Positions 11,786-22,843 are shown, counted from the stretch's first letter. The stretch: 64,000 nt of DNA from Pycnopodia helianthoides (GCA_032158295.1 CM063257.1:16894332-16958331); one strand, 5' to 3'. Numbers and translations: made by a program. Notes: a model not told the origin generated them from the sequence alone.

Positions 11786-11960
11786 ACACAGAAGGGCATA
11801 TGTGGGGTCCTGACAACAATGGAACAATGGACCCCACAAGGTCATTTCAATAGGAACAATTGGGCCCCACAAGGGAATTCTTCAGAAAAGGGAATAATAG
11901 AACAACAATAGCAGTACCCCACAAACCGGATCCGTAAGGATGTTGTGTGTGGTGTGTGTT
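11345..11960 (+). repeat. Three tandem copies of a 159 bp block separated by GT tracts
   Basis: Each unit is a (GT)n tract, then TACACACAGAAGGGCATATG, then a constant block ending CCGGATCCGTAAGGATGT. I see a single base difference (AAGGG/AATGG) between the constant blocks, while GT tract length varies widely. The block has local inverted words GGGGTCC/GGACCCC. Confidence 0.9.
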
Positions 11961-11964
11961 AAAG

Positions 11965-12110
11965 TCCACGCCATGGCACTTGTGTCCTTAAGCAAGATAC
12001 TTTACCATAATATTGCTTTGTCCTTCAGATGGGACATTAGGCCGTAGGTCCCGTGACCAAAGAAGATTGGTAGTGCACCTAAAAGACCCAAGAACACTTA
12101 TCGTTGAAGA
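11965..12110 (+). mobile_element. SINE core relic
   Basis: CCATGGCACTTGTGTCCTTA, AGCAAGATACTTTACCATAA and GATGGGACATTAGGCCGTAG follow the order of the SINE at 40021. The tRNA head and tail are missing. Confidence 0.7.
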
Positions 12111-12376
12111 GTAGTTTCTGTTAATTTATCATAACAGTAATATTGATGACAATAAGACAAAAATAACAAGGAGACTGCCGATTCAAATGAGTTTAGATGG
12201 CTTCTAACATGCCTTTGGCTTGATGAACAGATGTAATAATAACCCTATAGCAATGACATTTTGACAAGTTTGTTGAAACATTACGTTATACATATTTATT
12301 CACTAGGCCTATCTATTAATAATTAAAATTTAGAGAGTTTAATGGATGCTAAATTTGCATCGGGGATAAAGAATCT

Positions 12377-12517
12377 TATTTGGTTTTTTACACTAACACC
12401 GATGCGTGTAAAGCACTGTACACTCAGTGCTTTCTCGAGTTCTGTGAAAACAGGACTCGTGAAAGTGCTGGGTATACAGTGCTTCACACGCATCGGTGTG
12501 AGTGTAAAAACCAAGTA
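12377..12517. repeat. ~140 bp near-perfect hairpin
   Basis: The left arm ATTTGGTTTTTTACACTAAC plus ACCGATGCGTGTAAAGCACT pairs with the right arm AGTGCTTCACACGCATCGGT plus GTGAGTGTAAAAACCAAGT. The fold centres near TTCTGTGAAAACAGGA. A lone relic of the arm lies at 26980-27090, so this is probably a dispersed foldback family. Confidence 0.75.
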
Positions 12518-12519
12518 AA

Positions 12520-12915
12520 ACACCGAGTGTTATAAACACAGAGTGTTATAAACACAGAGTGTTATATAACACAGAGTGTTATAAACACCGAGTGTTATAA
12601 ACACCGAGTGTTATAAACACCGAGTGTTATAAACACAGTGTTATAAACACAGTGTTATAAACACCGAGTGTTATAAACACCGAGTGTTATAAACACCGAG
12701 TGTTATAAACACAGTGTTATAAACACCGAGTGTTATAAACACAGTGTTATAAACACAGAGTGTTATAAACACAGAGTGTTATAAACACCGAGTGTTATAA
12801 ACACAGTGTTATAAACACCGAGTGTTATAAACACAGAGTGTTATAAACACAGAGTGTTATAAACACAGAGTGTTATAAACACAGAGTGTTATAAAAACAG
12901 AGTGTTATAAACACT
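12520..12915 (+). repeat. 14/16 bp minisatellite (ATAAACACCGAGTGTT)
   Basis: About 26 units alternate 16-mers ATAAACACCGAGTGTT or ATAAACACAGAGTGTT with 14-mers ATAAACACAGTGTT. Each unit is close to a palindrome (AACAC..GTGTT), so the array could form many small cruciforms. It starts where the hairpin at 12377 ends. Confidence 0.93.
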
Positions 12916-13908
12916 AAGCGACAGCGTCAGAATCAAGTCACACGCTTACACCATCGTACGGTTTCCAACAGTACGGTTTCCAACAGTACCGTTATAGTTT
13001 TTGGAAGATGAACATAATCCCTTTCAAAATAGTCTAAAACATTTGATAACAGCTTTTAGACCTAATAAACCAAATTCCAACCCGTCGAGCCATCTGGATG
13101 CCATCTGAAAGCCATCTGTGGCAGACATTATTGATTTTCAGCCAAGGGCTGGCTAGTAGCCCAGAGTATTATTGTACAACCCCTGTGGGAATTCTTAACG
13201 AGGAGGTCATTTATGGAATTGCTTTTTAAGTCGGGAAAATCATTCCAGGGTGGTTTTCATGTACAATGCTATTTGGCTATGTCTCAATAGGAAACTTTAA
13301 ATTTTTGAATTGTTTTTATTGATTTATTTATTTTATTTTGTTTTGCTTTTTTGGTGGAGTAAACAGAATTTGTTTACAAACAGACTGTTTAAAAAGGTAT
13401 CATGGCATCATCAAGTGTTTTAAAAGTCGAAAATGAATGTAATTTTATTGCAATAGTGCTATTTTCTGTATGGAGTGATAATTTGAAAAAATAAATCGCC
13501 AGCCATAAATCAAAAAAAATATAAAACACAGCTTTCAAATTGACCTTTAAGGGAAAGGTTATACAATCAGAAATACTGCAATCCTCAAGAAAATTGCCTT
13601 CGATTGCCTTCCGTACACGCACCGTGTAAAGCCTACCAGCCTGGTCGGATTCAGTGTTCCTGTTGCCCGATTCGCCCGTGTACCGTCAGCCCTATGTGTT
13701 CCGGAGACCCCGGGCACTACTGTTCCGGTAATCCGAGGCTCAAGGGCCAATTTAATAGCAAATTTTGAGCGCTGGATTTTGTTATTGGGGTTTTGGCGTT
13801 ACGCTTATCCAAATCTACTACTTTTCCAAAGGTGAAATTAGAATTAGCTGTTGCAAAATGCTTTACCAACCAAAATGACCTATGGTATAAATGTAAAAAA
13901 AATAGGTA
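12916..13908. other. Unassigned stretch
   Basis: Only a short direct repeat of GTACGGTTTCCAACA near 12956-12987 is seen. A 77-codon and a 63-codon minus-strand open frame show no recognisable protein features. Confidence 0.4.
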
Positions 13909-14234
13909 ATTGCCTGACGTTTTTGTTCTTACTACTTTACTCTGATTGGTTCTTAGCCACCCCACTGTTTGTAAACTAATAACTTTGATTGGCCATAACT
14001 TTCCCTCATTTTTTCTGGATACCTTCCCATTATTTGTTGATTATCTTTTTTACCATAAATGGACATGTTTTCATTTGTGCTTGTTTATGCCTCTGGCGAA
14101 GGTCCAATTTGGAAGTTGGAAGCTGAGGCCATCTCCCCTTCCAGTTTTATATACCTATATTTTGTGTTTCCTACTTGGTCCAGTAATCCACCCTTTCACT
14201 GACCATCCTTTTGTTCTCACTACTTTACTCTGAT
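13909..14234 (+). mobile_element. Penelope-like terminal repeat unit, copy 1
   Basis: GCCTGACGTTTTTGTTC is followed by TTGGTTCTTAGCCACCCCAC, TTTTTCTGGATACCTTCCC and GCCTCTGGCGAAGGTCC. The unit is repeated at 14712. The 14089-14131 part resembles a degraded minimal hammerhead (CTGGCGA instead of CTGACGA). Penelope assignment rests on this motif type and is an inference. Confidence 0.5.
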
Positions 14235-14711
14235 CAGCGGCGGCGCTACGGGGGGGTGGGGGAGGGGGGCAGGGGGGGGGGGCAAATGCCCCCCAGTAAT
14301 TTTTTTCGCCCCCCCCCCCCAGTTTTTTCCCCGATGGCGGAAATTGAGTTTAATCCCAAACGATTGCACCCAATTTGTTACAATGTTGTTTGCGCTGAAA
14401 ATAATAAACTCAATTTCATCCATCATAATTAGCTGGCACCATCAAAATAGCCCAATACACTTTCCATCTCCGGCAATGTTAATAAAATGTGGATTTATTT
14501 GTCTGTACAAGCTTGGAAACTTGCTATAAATAGAAATGCATTGTCTGCCCAAAACCGTAAGCAGCCATTGTACACGCAGTTCGCACAACACGTCACATTC
14601 ACACAGTGCAAAATCATATTCTGGAGTGAATTGTAGGCTTATACAGTACATTATAGACTTTTGTTTGCCCCCCTAAATTTAAGTTTGCCCCCTCTTGCCC
14701 CCCCCCCACTG
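14235..14711 (+). mobile_element. TIR element with long G/C tracts at the ends, hAT-like
   Basis: The left end CAGCGGCGGCGCTACGGG runs into a G-rich tract and GGCAAATGCCCCCC. The right end is TTGCCCCC tracts then CCCACTG. CAGTGG..CCACTG ends next to such tracts are typical of some hAT families. It interrupts the second copy of the flanking unit. No transposase is visible. Confidence 0.55.
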
Positions 14712-15145
14712 GTTCTTAGCCACCCTACTGTTGGTAAACTAATAACTTTGATTGGCTACAATTTTCCCCACTTTTTCTGGATACCTTCCAATTGTTCTTT
14801 GCCTCTTTTTTGCTATAAATGGATATGTTTTCGTTTGTGCTTGTTTATGCCTCTGACGAAGGTCCGGTTTGGATCGAAAGCTAAGGCCATCTACCCTACT
14901 AATTTTATATATCCATGTATATAAACACTATATATATTATTGTTATACTTATGTTTTTGTAGCCTTCGATAAAAAAAACTCTGCTAGGGTCGAAACGTCA
15001 GGCATCTAACTACTTTTTGCAATTTAAGAATTGTAATTATGCAAACACTAACGTAGCGGCCTGACGTTTTAACCCCGGCCGTTTCCTTCTCATTTGTTAA
15101 GCCTTTGGGCAAAAAAAAACTCTGCTCGGGTCGAAACGTGAGGCC
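14712..15145 (+). mobile_element. Penelope-like terminal repeat unit, copy 2, with repeat boundary motifs
   Basis: It repeats GGTTCTTAGCCACCCTACTG and CTGGATACCTTCCAATTG, then carries three hammerhead-like segments (14849-14887, 14962-15003, 15101-15144). The last two share CTCTGCTAGGGTCGAAACGT, with CGGG for AGGG in the third copy. No reverse transcriptase frame is attached. Confidence 0.5.
14849..14887 (+). ncRNA. Minimal hammerhead-ribozyme-like motif
   Basis: GCCT then CTGACGA, a stem GGTCC/GGATC around GGTTT, then GAAA, GCTA and AGGC. GCCT/AGGC can form stem I and GGTCC/GGATC stem II with one G-U pair. AGCT offers a two-pair stem III that would be stable mainly in a dimer. One extra A sits between CTGACGA and stem II. 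Activity is not shown. Confidence 0.4.
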
Positions 15146-15582
15146 ATTAGCAAATGTTTTGAATTTACACCGTGGGCCATTTTGATTGGTAAGCACCTCG
15201 CAACAGGATTTCTATATTTTTGTTTCATTAAAAAATTAGATTTATGCGGTGCGTGCGTGAGAAATTGTGCAGTTTTGTTGTCGTGGGCTTTTTCAATTTT
15301 TTCTCTTAGACCTCCAATTTTTTCGTTGGCCTCATTTTTTTTTAAGGCCCTAGGCACAGTGCCTTATTTGCTTATTGGATAGTTTACCTCTGAGGTGGCC
15401 CATTTTTCACCTTATTAACGCAAAAAGCAGAGAATAATTTGATTGCATTTTCAGTGTAATAAATTTAAAGGCGCTATGCATTTTTTTTTTCTGAAGACAA
15501 ATCAAACTGTATCTTCTAGTTCGGAATGCACTCACAAATCAACTAAAATCTGTAAAGGTTTCACAAATTTATATAGTCCCGT

Positions 15583-15969
15583 TTAAAGGCATGTATACCT
15601 TTGGTTTTGGGGACCATTTGATTGTTTTAATCCTATATAGATGTAGATATATACAATAAAACTAACCTGTGAACATTTCATTGGTGGTCGCGTTTTTTAA
15701 ATAGCGCCAAAATCACCAGCAAATATGTCCACGCATAAAGAATAATCTCTAATGGGAATACACGATCTGAGAAACGTTTCTGACAGAAACGTTTCTTAGA
15801 TTCAAATTTTTGGGATAAAAACTAACTTATTTTCCACATCCACATTATTTAGAATTGAAATATTTCTCAAAATGCTTTATACTATCGAAAGTTGCTGTAT
15901 TTCTAACCAAGTCAGTTTTTATTGCCATTAATTGCTAGAGTGACGACCAATCGTGTACCTTCCCTTTAA
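15583..15969 (-). mobile_element. T2 TTAA element, full length
   Basis: It runs from TTAAAGGCATGTATACCTTT to CAATCGTGTACCTTCCC and TTTAA. The centre GAGAAACGTTTCTGACAGAA then ACGTTTCT is the family palindrome. AACTAACCTGTGAACATTTC aligns with the superfamily core. Confidence 0.85.
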
Positions 15970-16159
15970 GTGGAAATGTTTTTTGGTTTGTATTTTTTTA
16001 CAATTAAGTTCGTAAATTAAATGATATCGTGTGTTATATCGAGAGACCAAACATGTATGACAGTGTAGATCTCGCACGCATTCGAACTTCCAAGACCAAG
16101 TTGGTCCCCAAAACCATTATTGAGTTTTACGCGTGCGCGAATCTGTTTTCTACAAATAC

Positions 16160-16532
16160 TTAAAGGAACATTACAGAATTGTTTTTTTGCTAACAAAACA
16201 GTTGCTGGCAGTGTAAGCACTTTATATAATCCACCATATACATAAACTGACAAACCTGTAGAAGTTTGAGATCGATCGGCCATCTTGGTCACGAGAAAAT
16301 AGTGAAAAACCGATTACACATTTTGCATGAAATCGTATAGATTCAACAAATGAATAAAACGCTCACTGAGCGATTAACTCCAATCGGCAAGTTAGTTTAT
16401 TCATTTCTCATCAAATTTGGCATTTCAGACAGAAATATTTCAAGTGATGTTTTCTACTATCATCATCATTAGACCGTGTAAGTTTTATGTAAATCTGTGA
16501 TCAAAAGTATGTTTTACAATTACCAATTCTGA
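16160..16532 (+). mobile_element. T1 TTAA element, right TIR broken
   Basis: The left TIR is perfect. The right end stops at TTACCAATTCTG and then diverges to ATGGTAAA, so the terminal TAATGTTCCTTTAA is lost. The interior otherwise follows T1, including CGCTCACTGAGCG. Confidence 0.87.
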
Positions 16533-16749
16533 TGGTAAAAAAAATGATGGCTGTCAAATGATATCCTATTGTCGGGAAAGTCAAATGTAGCCATGAAATA
16601 TATGAAAGTGAAATAAATTTTAACAAGTCAAAGAAGGAATCCCGAGAATATAAGACCTTTTTATTGCATTATTAGCTATAATTATTATGCATGTTTATTT
16701 TCTGTTCAGTCAATAAACCGGTGCTCTTTGGCTTCAGGAGCCGAGAGTG

Positions 16750-17340
16750 TTCAATTCAATTTTTCAATTCAATTCAATTCAATTCAATTCAATTCAATTC
16801 AATTCAATTTTATTTATTTCATCACCGTTTACAAGTAAAAAGTGAAAATTGTTTTCCTGTATGCACTAAAAACATTCAAATTCAATACTGATAACAAACA
16901 AAAACATTAAAAATAAACTACTTACAAAATTTGTTTTAAACAATATAAGTTTATATTTTAAAAAGAAAGAAAATATAAACCAAGCTTACCATCACTTATT
17001 ATAAGGAAAAAAACAAGCACTAAAAAGTTACCTTATGAAAAGTGAGTTAAAAAGATAAATAGCACTGGGTACAAAAAATAGTCTGAACCGGTTTGTACGA
17101 GTAGAAAGAGAACGGTGCCTTCCTGATGGGAGAATGTTAATGAATGAGTGAAGTGGATGAATTGGATCCTGGGTTTAACTTTTAATTTAGTAACATACTG
17201 TTTGTCTAGGATTTCTTTCATGTGTTTTACATCAAAACCTATTATCTTGCTGGCAACCTTGGTGATACGATCAATTTTCTTCTGATTTTTCACGGTAAGA
17301 TTATTATACCAAGTAAAATATCTGATGTTTGGCAAGTCAA
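16750..17340 (-). pseudogene. LINE 3' end with (AATTG)n tail, frameshifted
   Basis: On the minus strand the frame gives WYNNLTVKNQKKIDRITKVA and then ASKIIG. In another frame it gives HPLHSFINILPSGR and NRFRLFFVPSAIYLFNSLF. This matches the C-terminal tail of Rex1/RTE-type reverse transcriptases as I know them. A frameshift near 17180 and 5' truncation near 17340 show it is dead. The 3' tail is about ten AATTG units at 16755-16809. Confidence 0.75.
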
Positions 17341-17500
17341 ATAGAGAAGAGGCACTTCACCGTGATCAAGTGTACTAGAGTGACCGTGATTTTGTCTGTT
17401 TCATCCCACCCTACGTATCCCAAGTTCTTATAACGTCGTCGAGGGGGGTTGCTTTTTGCAACGGCAAATTAGAACACAGCGCTACAACATTTCGCTTGTG

Positions 17501-17874
17501 TTAAAGGAACATTACAGAATTGTTTTTTGCTAACAAAACAGTTGCTGGCAGTGTAAGCACTTTATGTAATCCACCATAATATACATAAACTGACAAACCT
17601 GTAGAAGTTTGAGATCGATCGGCCATCTGGGTCACGAGAAAATAGTGTAAAACCGATTACACATTTGCATGAAATCATATAGGTTCAACAAACGAAAAAA
17701 AACGCTCACTGAGCGATAAACTCCAATCAGAAAATTCGTTTATTCATTTCTCATCAAATATGGCATTTCAGACAGAAATATATCTGATGTTTTCTACTAT
17801 CATCATCATTAGACCGTGTAAGTTTTATGTAAATCTGTGATCAAAAGTATATTTTACAATTAATGTTCCTTTAA
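17501..17874 (+). mobile_element. T1 TTAA element, shortened right end
   Basis: It is complete except that AGTTTTTTTCTTACCAATTC is deleted before the right TIR, leaving TTTTACAATTAATGTTCCTT and TAA. TTAA is present at both edges. Confidence 0.88.
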
Positions 17875-18404
17875 CTTCAATTGATTCTACAATCATTTAA
17901 AGTAGCTATATGCTATTCTGAGTTCTCAAATCTAAAAGACTACCATTTGCGAATATTTCACTTAGTATAGAGAATTAGTATTCTTTGTAATCATATCTTA
18001 AATATAATTTCATTTTCATCTACATTCATTCCTTTTTGTCGGTTTGATCTAACTATCAGAGTGTTTCATGTTCTAAATGTTAGTGTTTGTATCTGTGCTG
18101 TTTGTTCTACATCATCAATATTAATTCTATTCACAAGAAGTATAATTAATAATATTAATAGTAATAATAATGATAATGAGTTCTTATAAGTATCGGTTTA
18201 ATCAGAACATTACATTGTTACTTAATACTGATAATTCACCAACACAATGGGACAAACACAGTTTTTTTTTTGTGTGTGTGGAAAAGTAACTTTCTTTATC
18301 AGAAAAACACCGTTAGTCTAAACTTATCAATATTTGAAAATATTTCTCACCATGGTGGGTATTAACGTTCATTATGTGTCTACAAAAGAAATTAGCGTCC
18401 GGAC
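17875..18404. other. Unassigned AT-rich stretch
   Basis: No element or exon recognised; simple AAT-rich sequence occurs near 18145-18180. Confidence 0.4.
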
Positions 18405-18752
18405 TTCGAGGTATTGTACACTTTTGGTAACAGCTCAAAATCAGTGTCCACATTTTGTGTGATTCAACATATGCACGAACAGACAAACCCGTGAAAGTTT
18501 GAGCTCAATTGGTCATCGAGGTCACGAGAAAATAGTGAAAAGAGACCTTATGTGTTTTCTGTTTTTTAAAAAATCGAGTTTTTATCACGCGTGATAAAAA
18601 CTATTGTTTTTACTCATTTCTCAGAAACGATAGCATTTTAGGCAGAAATATTTTAAGGAACCCTTTCTACCATTACTTACTTTAAATCATGTAAGTTATG
18701 TGTGAATCTGTGAACATTTGTGTTTTTCGATCTTACCAGTGTACAGGCCTTA
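18405..18752 (+). mobile_element. T3 TTAA element with intact central palindrome
   Basis: GTATTGTACACTTTTGGTAA opens the copy and ATCTTACCAGTGTACAGGCC closes it. At 18577-18602 lies a perfect 26-base palindrome made of AGTTTTTATCACG and its reverse complement. GTGAAAGTTTGAGCTCAATT is the shared core. Outer TTAA bases are degraded. Confidence 0.7.
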
Positions 18753-18884
18753 GAATGTAGCCCAGGCTATATTTAGTTACGTGGTTGGGAGTACAATTAG
18801 GGTTTTAGGTCTCAGGCAACATTATTTAGGGTGTCGTGGGAACGAGTTGTGCCAAATGTCTCATATCGATGTGCAATGTAGATA

Positions 18885-19365
18885 TTCACTGTAAAAAAAA
18901 AAAGTAGACAATCGCTGTACAAACCGATGTGAATGTCCAATGTCGAAAAAGCAAAGCAGACATTCACTGTACAAACCTATGTGAATGTCCAATGTCGAAA
19001 AAAGCAAAGCAGACATTCGCCGTACATGTCCAATGTCCAATAAAGAAAAAGCAAATTAGACATTCACTGTACAAACCTATGTGAATGTCCAATGTCGAAA
19101 AAGCAAAGCTGACATTCACTGTACAAACCTATGTGAATGTCCAATGTCGAAAAAGCAAAGCAGACATTCACTGTACAAACCTATGTGAATGTCCAATGTC
19201 GAAAAAAGCAAAGCAGACATTCGCCGTACATGTCCAATGTCCAATAAAGAAAAAGCAAATCAGACATTCACTGTACAAACCTATGTGAATGTCCAATATC
19301 GAAATAAGCAAATCAGACATTCGCTGTACAAACCTACGTGAATGTCCAATGTCCAATATCAAACT
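18885..19365 (+). repeat. ~52 bp minisatellite with a variant unit
   Basis: Units read ACATTCACTGTACAAACC, TATGTGAATGTCCAATGTCG, AAAAAGCAAAGCAG. A variant unit with CGCCGTACATGTCCAATGTC and CAATAAAG recurs at about 19018 and 19220. A larger block of roughly 202 bp has therefore been duplicated. Confidence 0.88.
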
Positions 19366-19701
19366 AACTTTACTGTCATCCCAAAAAAAAACAAGCATAC
19401 TCAGTTGACATCTTCCTACTTGATCATTTGCACACAAAACAATATTCCGTTACGTCAAGTAGCTGGATTGTAAGCGGAAGACAAGAGTGTAATCACGCTT
19501 CAAATAAACCCGAGGGCGTGGCATGAAGTTACAATGGACTCTCGCGCCGTGGCGACCGTGTACGCAGATCGTCTGCGCCGGTAGCAATACTGTCTACACT
19601 ACATTTATGTGCAATAAGGGAACATGATTATAGTCTAGCACCCTTGGGGTGCTCTACTTTGGGACAACCCTAAGATACATGACTACCTTTATTCAGACAT
19701 G

Positions 19702-20262
19702 TTAAGATGCCGACATTGTATGTACAAATCCAGTTACAAATTGAAAGGACTATGGATTGATCAGTGGGTCTGGGATGGTACGAGATGCTGCTGAAGTCTC
19801 CTCTTGTTTAAAGGAACATTACAGAATTGGTTTTGCTAACAAAACAGTTGCATGCAGTGTATGCACTTTATGCAATCCACCAACTGACAAACCTGTAGGA
19901 AATAGTGAAAAACCGATTACACATTTGCATGAAATCATATAGATTCAACAAATGAGTAAAACGCTCACTGAGCGATAAACTCTAATCGGAAAATTAGTTT
20001 ATTCATTTCTCATCAAGTATGGCATTTCAGACAGAAATATTTCAAGGGATGTTTTCTACCATCATCATCATTAGACCGTGTAAGTTTTTTGTAAATCTGT
20101 GATCAAAAAGTAAATTGTATAACTTTGTTTCTTACCAATTCTGTAATGTTCCTTTAAGATGCCGAAATTGTAGGTACAAATCCAGTTACAAATTGAAAGG
20201 ACTATGAGTTGATCAGTGGGACTGGGATGGTACGAGATGCTGCTGAAGTCTCTTCTTATTTA
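19702..20262. repeat. ~105 bp direct repeat flanking a T1 element
   Basis: TTAAGATGCCGACATTGTAT to GCTGCTGAAGTCTCCTCTTG (19702-19806) recurs at 20154-20258 with a few substitutions. The left copy ends and the right copy begins exactly at the TTAA edges of the T1 element at 19808. The far TTAA has become TTAT. Confidence 0.85.
19808..20157 (+). mobile_element. T1 TTAA element with two internal deletions
   Basis: The TIRs are intact, but the CATATACATAA stretch and the AGTTTGAGATCGATCGGCCA block are missing. The centre GCTCACTGAGCG is kept. It sits precisely between two copies of its flank. Confidence 0.88.
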
Positions 20263-20474
20263 TTGGATCTCCTGTCGAATTCATCTCTAGATAAGCTCCC
20301 TACAGGTTTGCTAACTTTAAATAAAGAGGGTGGAGCACTCTTAGGGTATAAAAGTCATTTGTATGCGAGAGCCATAGAGTGGTAAAGCATGGAGGTGTTT
20401 AAAGCGAAATGGTTTTACAAAAAACGCGTCCTTTGAAGTTTCTCGTTGCCAAACAAAAAGTTTCATTCACACTG

Positions 20475-20583
20475 CCGCCCCCCCCCCTCCTAATGGAACA
20501 GTCTTCCAGTCTCTGTTGTTGGCAGCATTAATGAGGAAGGGAATTCAGTCCTTCAAATGCCGTGTGAAAAAACACCTTCGTCT
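20475..20583 (+). pseudogene. LINE C-terminus relic (WNSLP)
   Basis: The frame gives WNSLPVSVVGSIN, then after a frameshift SFKCRVKKHLRLT and a stop. This is the usual non-LTR reverse transcriptase tail WNSLPxxIRxxxS..FKxxLKxHL. No upstream domains remain. Confidence 0.65.
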
Positions 20584-20653
20584 TACATAAATCAGCAGAG
20601 TGTTGCCTGCATAAACATCTATCTCTGTCTTCTGCTTTACTCGTCTAGCCACT

Positions 20654-21192
20654 TTAAAGGATGGATATACTTGTGGTAATTGTCAAAGACTAGTATCCTC
20701 ACTTGGTGTATCCCAACATGGGCATAAATTAACAGACCTGTGAAAATTTGGGCTCAATTGGTCATCAAAGTTGCAAGAAATAATGAAAGAAAAAACACCC
20801 TTGTTGCACGAGCTTTCAAATGCCTGAAAAAGGCTTCATGCCTGAAGCCTTTCTCAGGTTCAAATATCTTAGTGAGAAATTACCTCTTTCTCAAAAACTA
20901 CATTACTTCAGAGAGAGTCGTTTCTCACAATGTTTCAGATAGAATCAGCAGCTCTCAGGTGCTCCTTACTAAGTTAGTTGTTATGGTAATGTATTGCTTG
21001 AGTAATTACCAAAAGTATCAACTGCCATTTGAGTGAGAAATTACATCTTTCTCAAAAACTGCATTACTTCAGAGGGAGTTGTTTCTCACAATGTTTCAGA
21101 TAGAATCAGCAGCTCTCAGGTGCTCTTTACCAAAAGTAAGTTCTTATGGTAATGTATTTCTTGAGTAATTACCAAAAGTATCAACTGCCTGA
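20654..21192 (+). mobile_element. T4 TTAA element with internal 161 bp duplication
   Basis: It opens TTAAAGGATGGATATACTTG and carries AACAGACCTGTGAAAATTTG. At 20823-20858 lies a palindrome with 16-base arms (CCTGAAAAAGGCTTCA) and one mismatch. The right half from AGTGAGAAATTACCTCTTTC is repeated at 21032. The right TTAA is lost. Confidence 0.75.
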
Positions 21193-22031
21193 TAAAATAT
21201 CAAGGCTACAAACTCGTCCTCTTTTGTTATAGGTCCCCGGTTTGAATGTGTACACCTAACCCCTACACACACATAAAACTGTGCTTGCCCTGCCTCCGTG
21301 CAAATACGATCCTAGACAGCCAAGGTTTGTAATGAAGTGGGACATTTTCATCCCCTGACAAATAGATCAATTAGCCGAAAATGCAGAGAACAATATTGTC
21401 ATTTTTTTACCGCGCTTTTAAAGACACGCTCTTAGTTTGTCAAGCTCCCCTTGTACGAACACATCAATTAGAACAATTTGTTATAAAAAAAAGTTTACAC
21501 CGCGACTTTGGTTTCAATCACTTCAAAGACACCGCATGAATTTTAAAACCTTAGTTTTTGACCCTTTTTTGTGTTTCTTACAGATACTTGAATCGCCGCG
21601 CACGACAGAGCTATTAAATTTGCCTTTTAAAAATAACGCAGGGATATAAAGCGAGAGGTATTATTAGATACAATTTGGCCACAACCCGAACCTCGGTGGT
21701 CATTCTCTGCTTCACAAGAGTGGACGAGTAATTGCGCTTTTAAGGGGACGAGTAATTGCGCTTTCAAGGGGACGAGGTGGCCACCTCTCTCAACCGATAA
21801 ATTAATATTTAACTGGTTACCGGAACCGTGCTGTGGTTTAATGCATTATAAATTACTCAATCGAATAACTGGTTCACTACGGCGTAATAAATAACCGACG
21901 CGGCAAGTCTCGCAACGCTAAGTGATACGACATCGTCAGTTTGTTGCCAGCACGCGTGCTTTTCTATTGATAAGGTTTGGTAAATTACAGATGACGATGT
22001 GGCCATTTGTAAGCTCGGCGATTATTTCTGG
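21193..22031. other. Unassigned stretch with a short tandem duplication
   Basis: GGACGAGTAATTGCGCTTTT with AAGG occurs twice in tandem at about 21722-21773. No exon or element is recognised otherwise. Confidence 0.4.
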
Positions 22032-22206
22032 TAATGAAACCAAGGGTGCCGCACACTTCAGGTGAACTTAATCACTGTAGCTCGCATGCCTGTGGAAACC
22101 TGTAAACGAGGTAGCTTGGTATAGATGTGAACCTGCAACACCGGGGTTAACCTCTTCCCTTTCACGATAACTGTTCTGGGTTCGTTTACATGCACTTTAC
22201 CAATCC
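22032..22206 (-). mobile_element. SINE-related repeat, minus orientation
   Basis: AACACCGGGGTTAACCTCTT, CCCTTTCACGATAACTGTTC and GGGTTCGTTTACATGCACTT match the middle of the SINE family. The part before it (GTAATGAAACCAAGGGTGCC) is shared with 32609-32757. Confidence 0.6.
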
Positions 22207-22843
22207 TCGTATTCGGGACCTGCGGCTTAACCCTCTAATCCCTGCACCGCCCGAGTTTGCTGAATTTGTTTTTAGTTATCAAGACTCATGCAGAAACTTG
22301 GTTCACATTTTAAAATATACCCAAGGCTTATACTGTTTACGAAAACAATGTTTTGACCTTCTCGTTAATATTGTCATATAATAATTGCAGCTTATTTTAA
22401 TTCGGCAAGCCCTCTGATGGGAACAATAAGTGCCTCTCGTTAACGGTTATCGGTCAATTTTATGGCGGTTATTTTTAGTGCAATACACAATATATACTTT
22501 TGTGAAGGCTTTTATGTGCCATCAATTGCTCATACTGATTAAATGCTAAGGCATTACAATTTTTTACAGTATCATTGTGGTAAAAGAAAATTAAAATTTT
22601 GGGCTACCAATTAGCGTGGTGTTGATGAGAGCCACAATTATGTCATTATCATTAGCGTTAACATTTAGCAAGGCAACTGTAAAAGGGGGAAATTAAAAAA
22701 GATTGTCATTGACTAGACCGATATAGTTCATTTTTATGGATAGTTTTATTTCTCCAAATAAAACACAAGCTGGTAAGCGATTTCTCCTACTGCGTGTAAC
22801 AGTGTACCGCTTTGGGCGGGTGGGCGGTTCAGTGGCTAATGGG
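22207..22843. other. Unassigned stretch
   Basis: AT-rich sequence; no exon, RNA gene or repeat family recognised. Confidence 0.4.
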
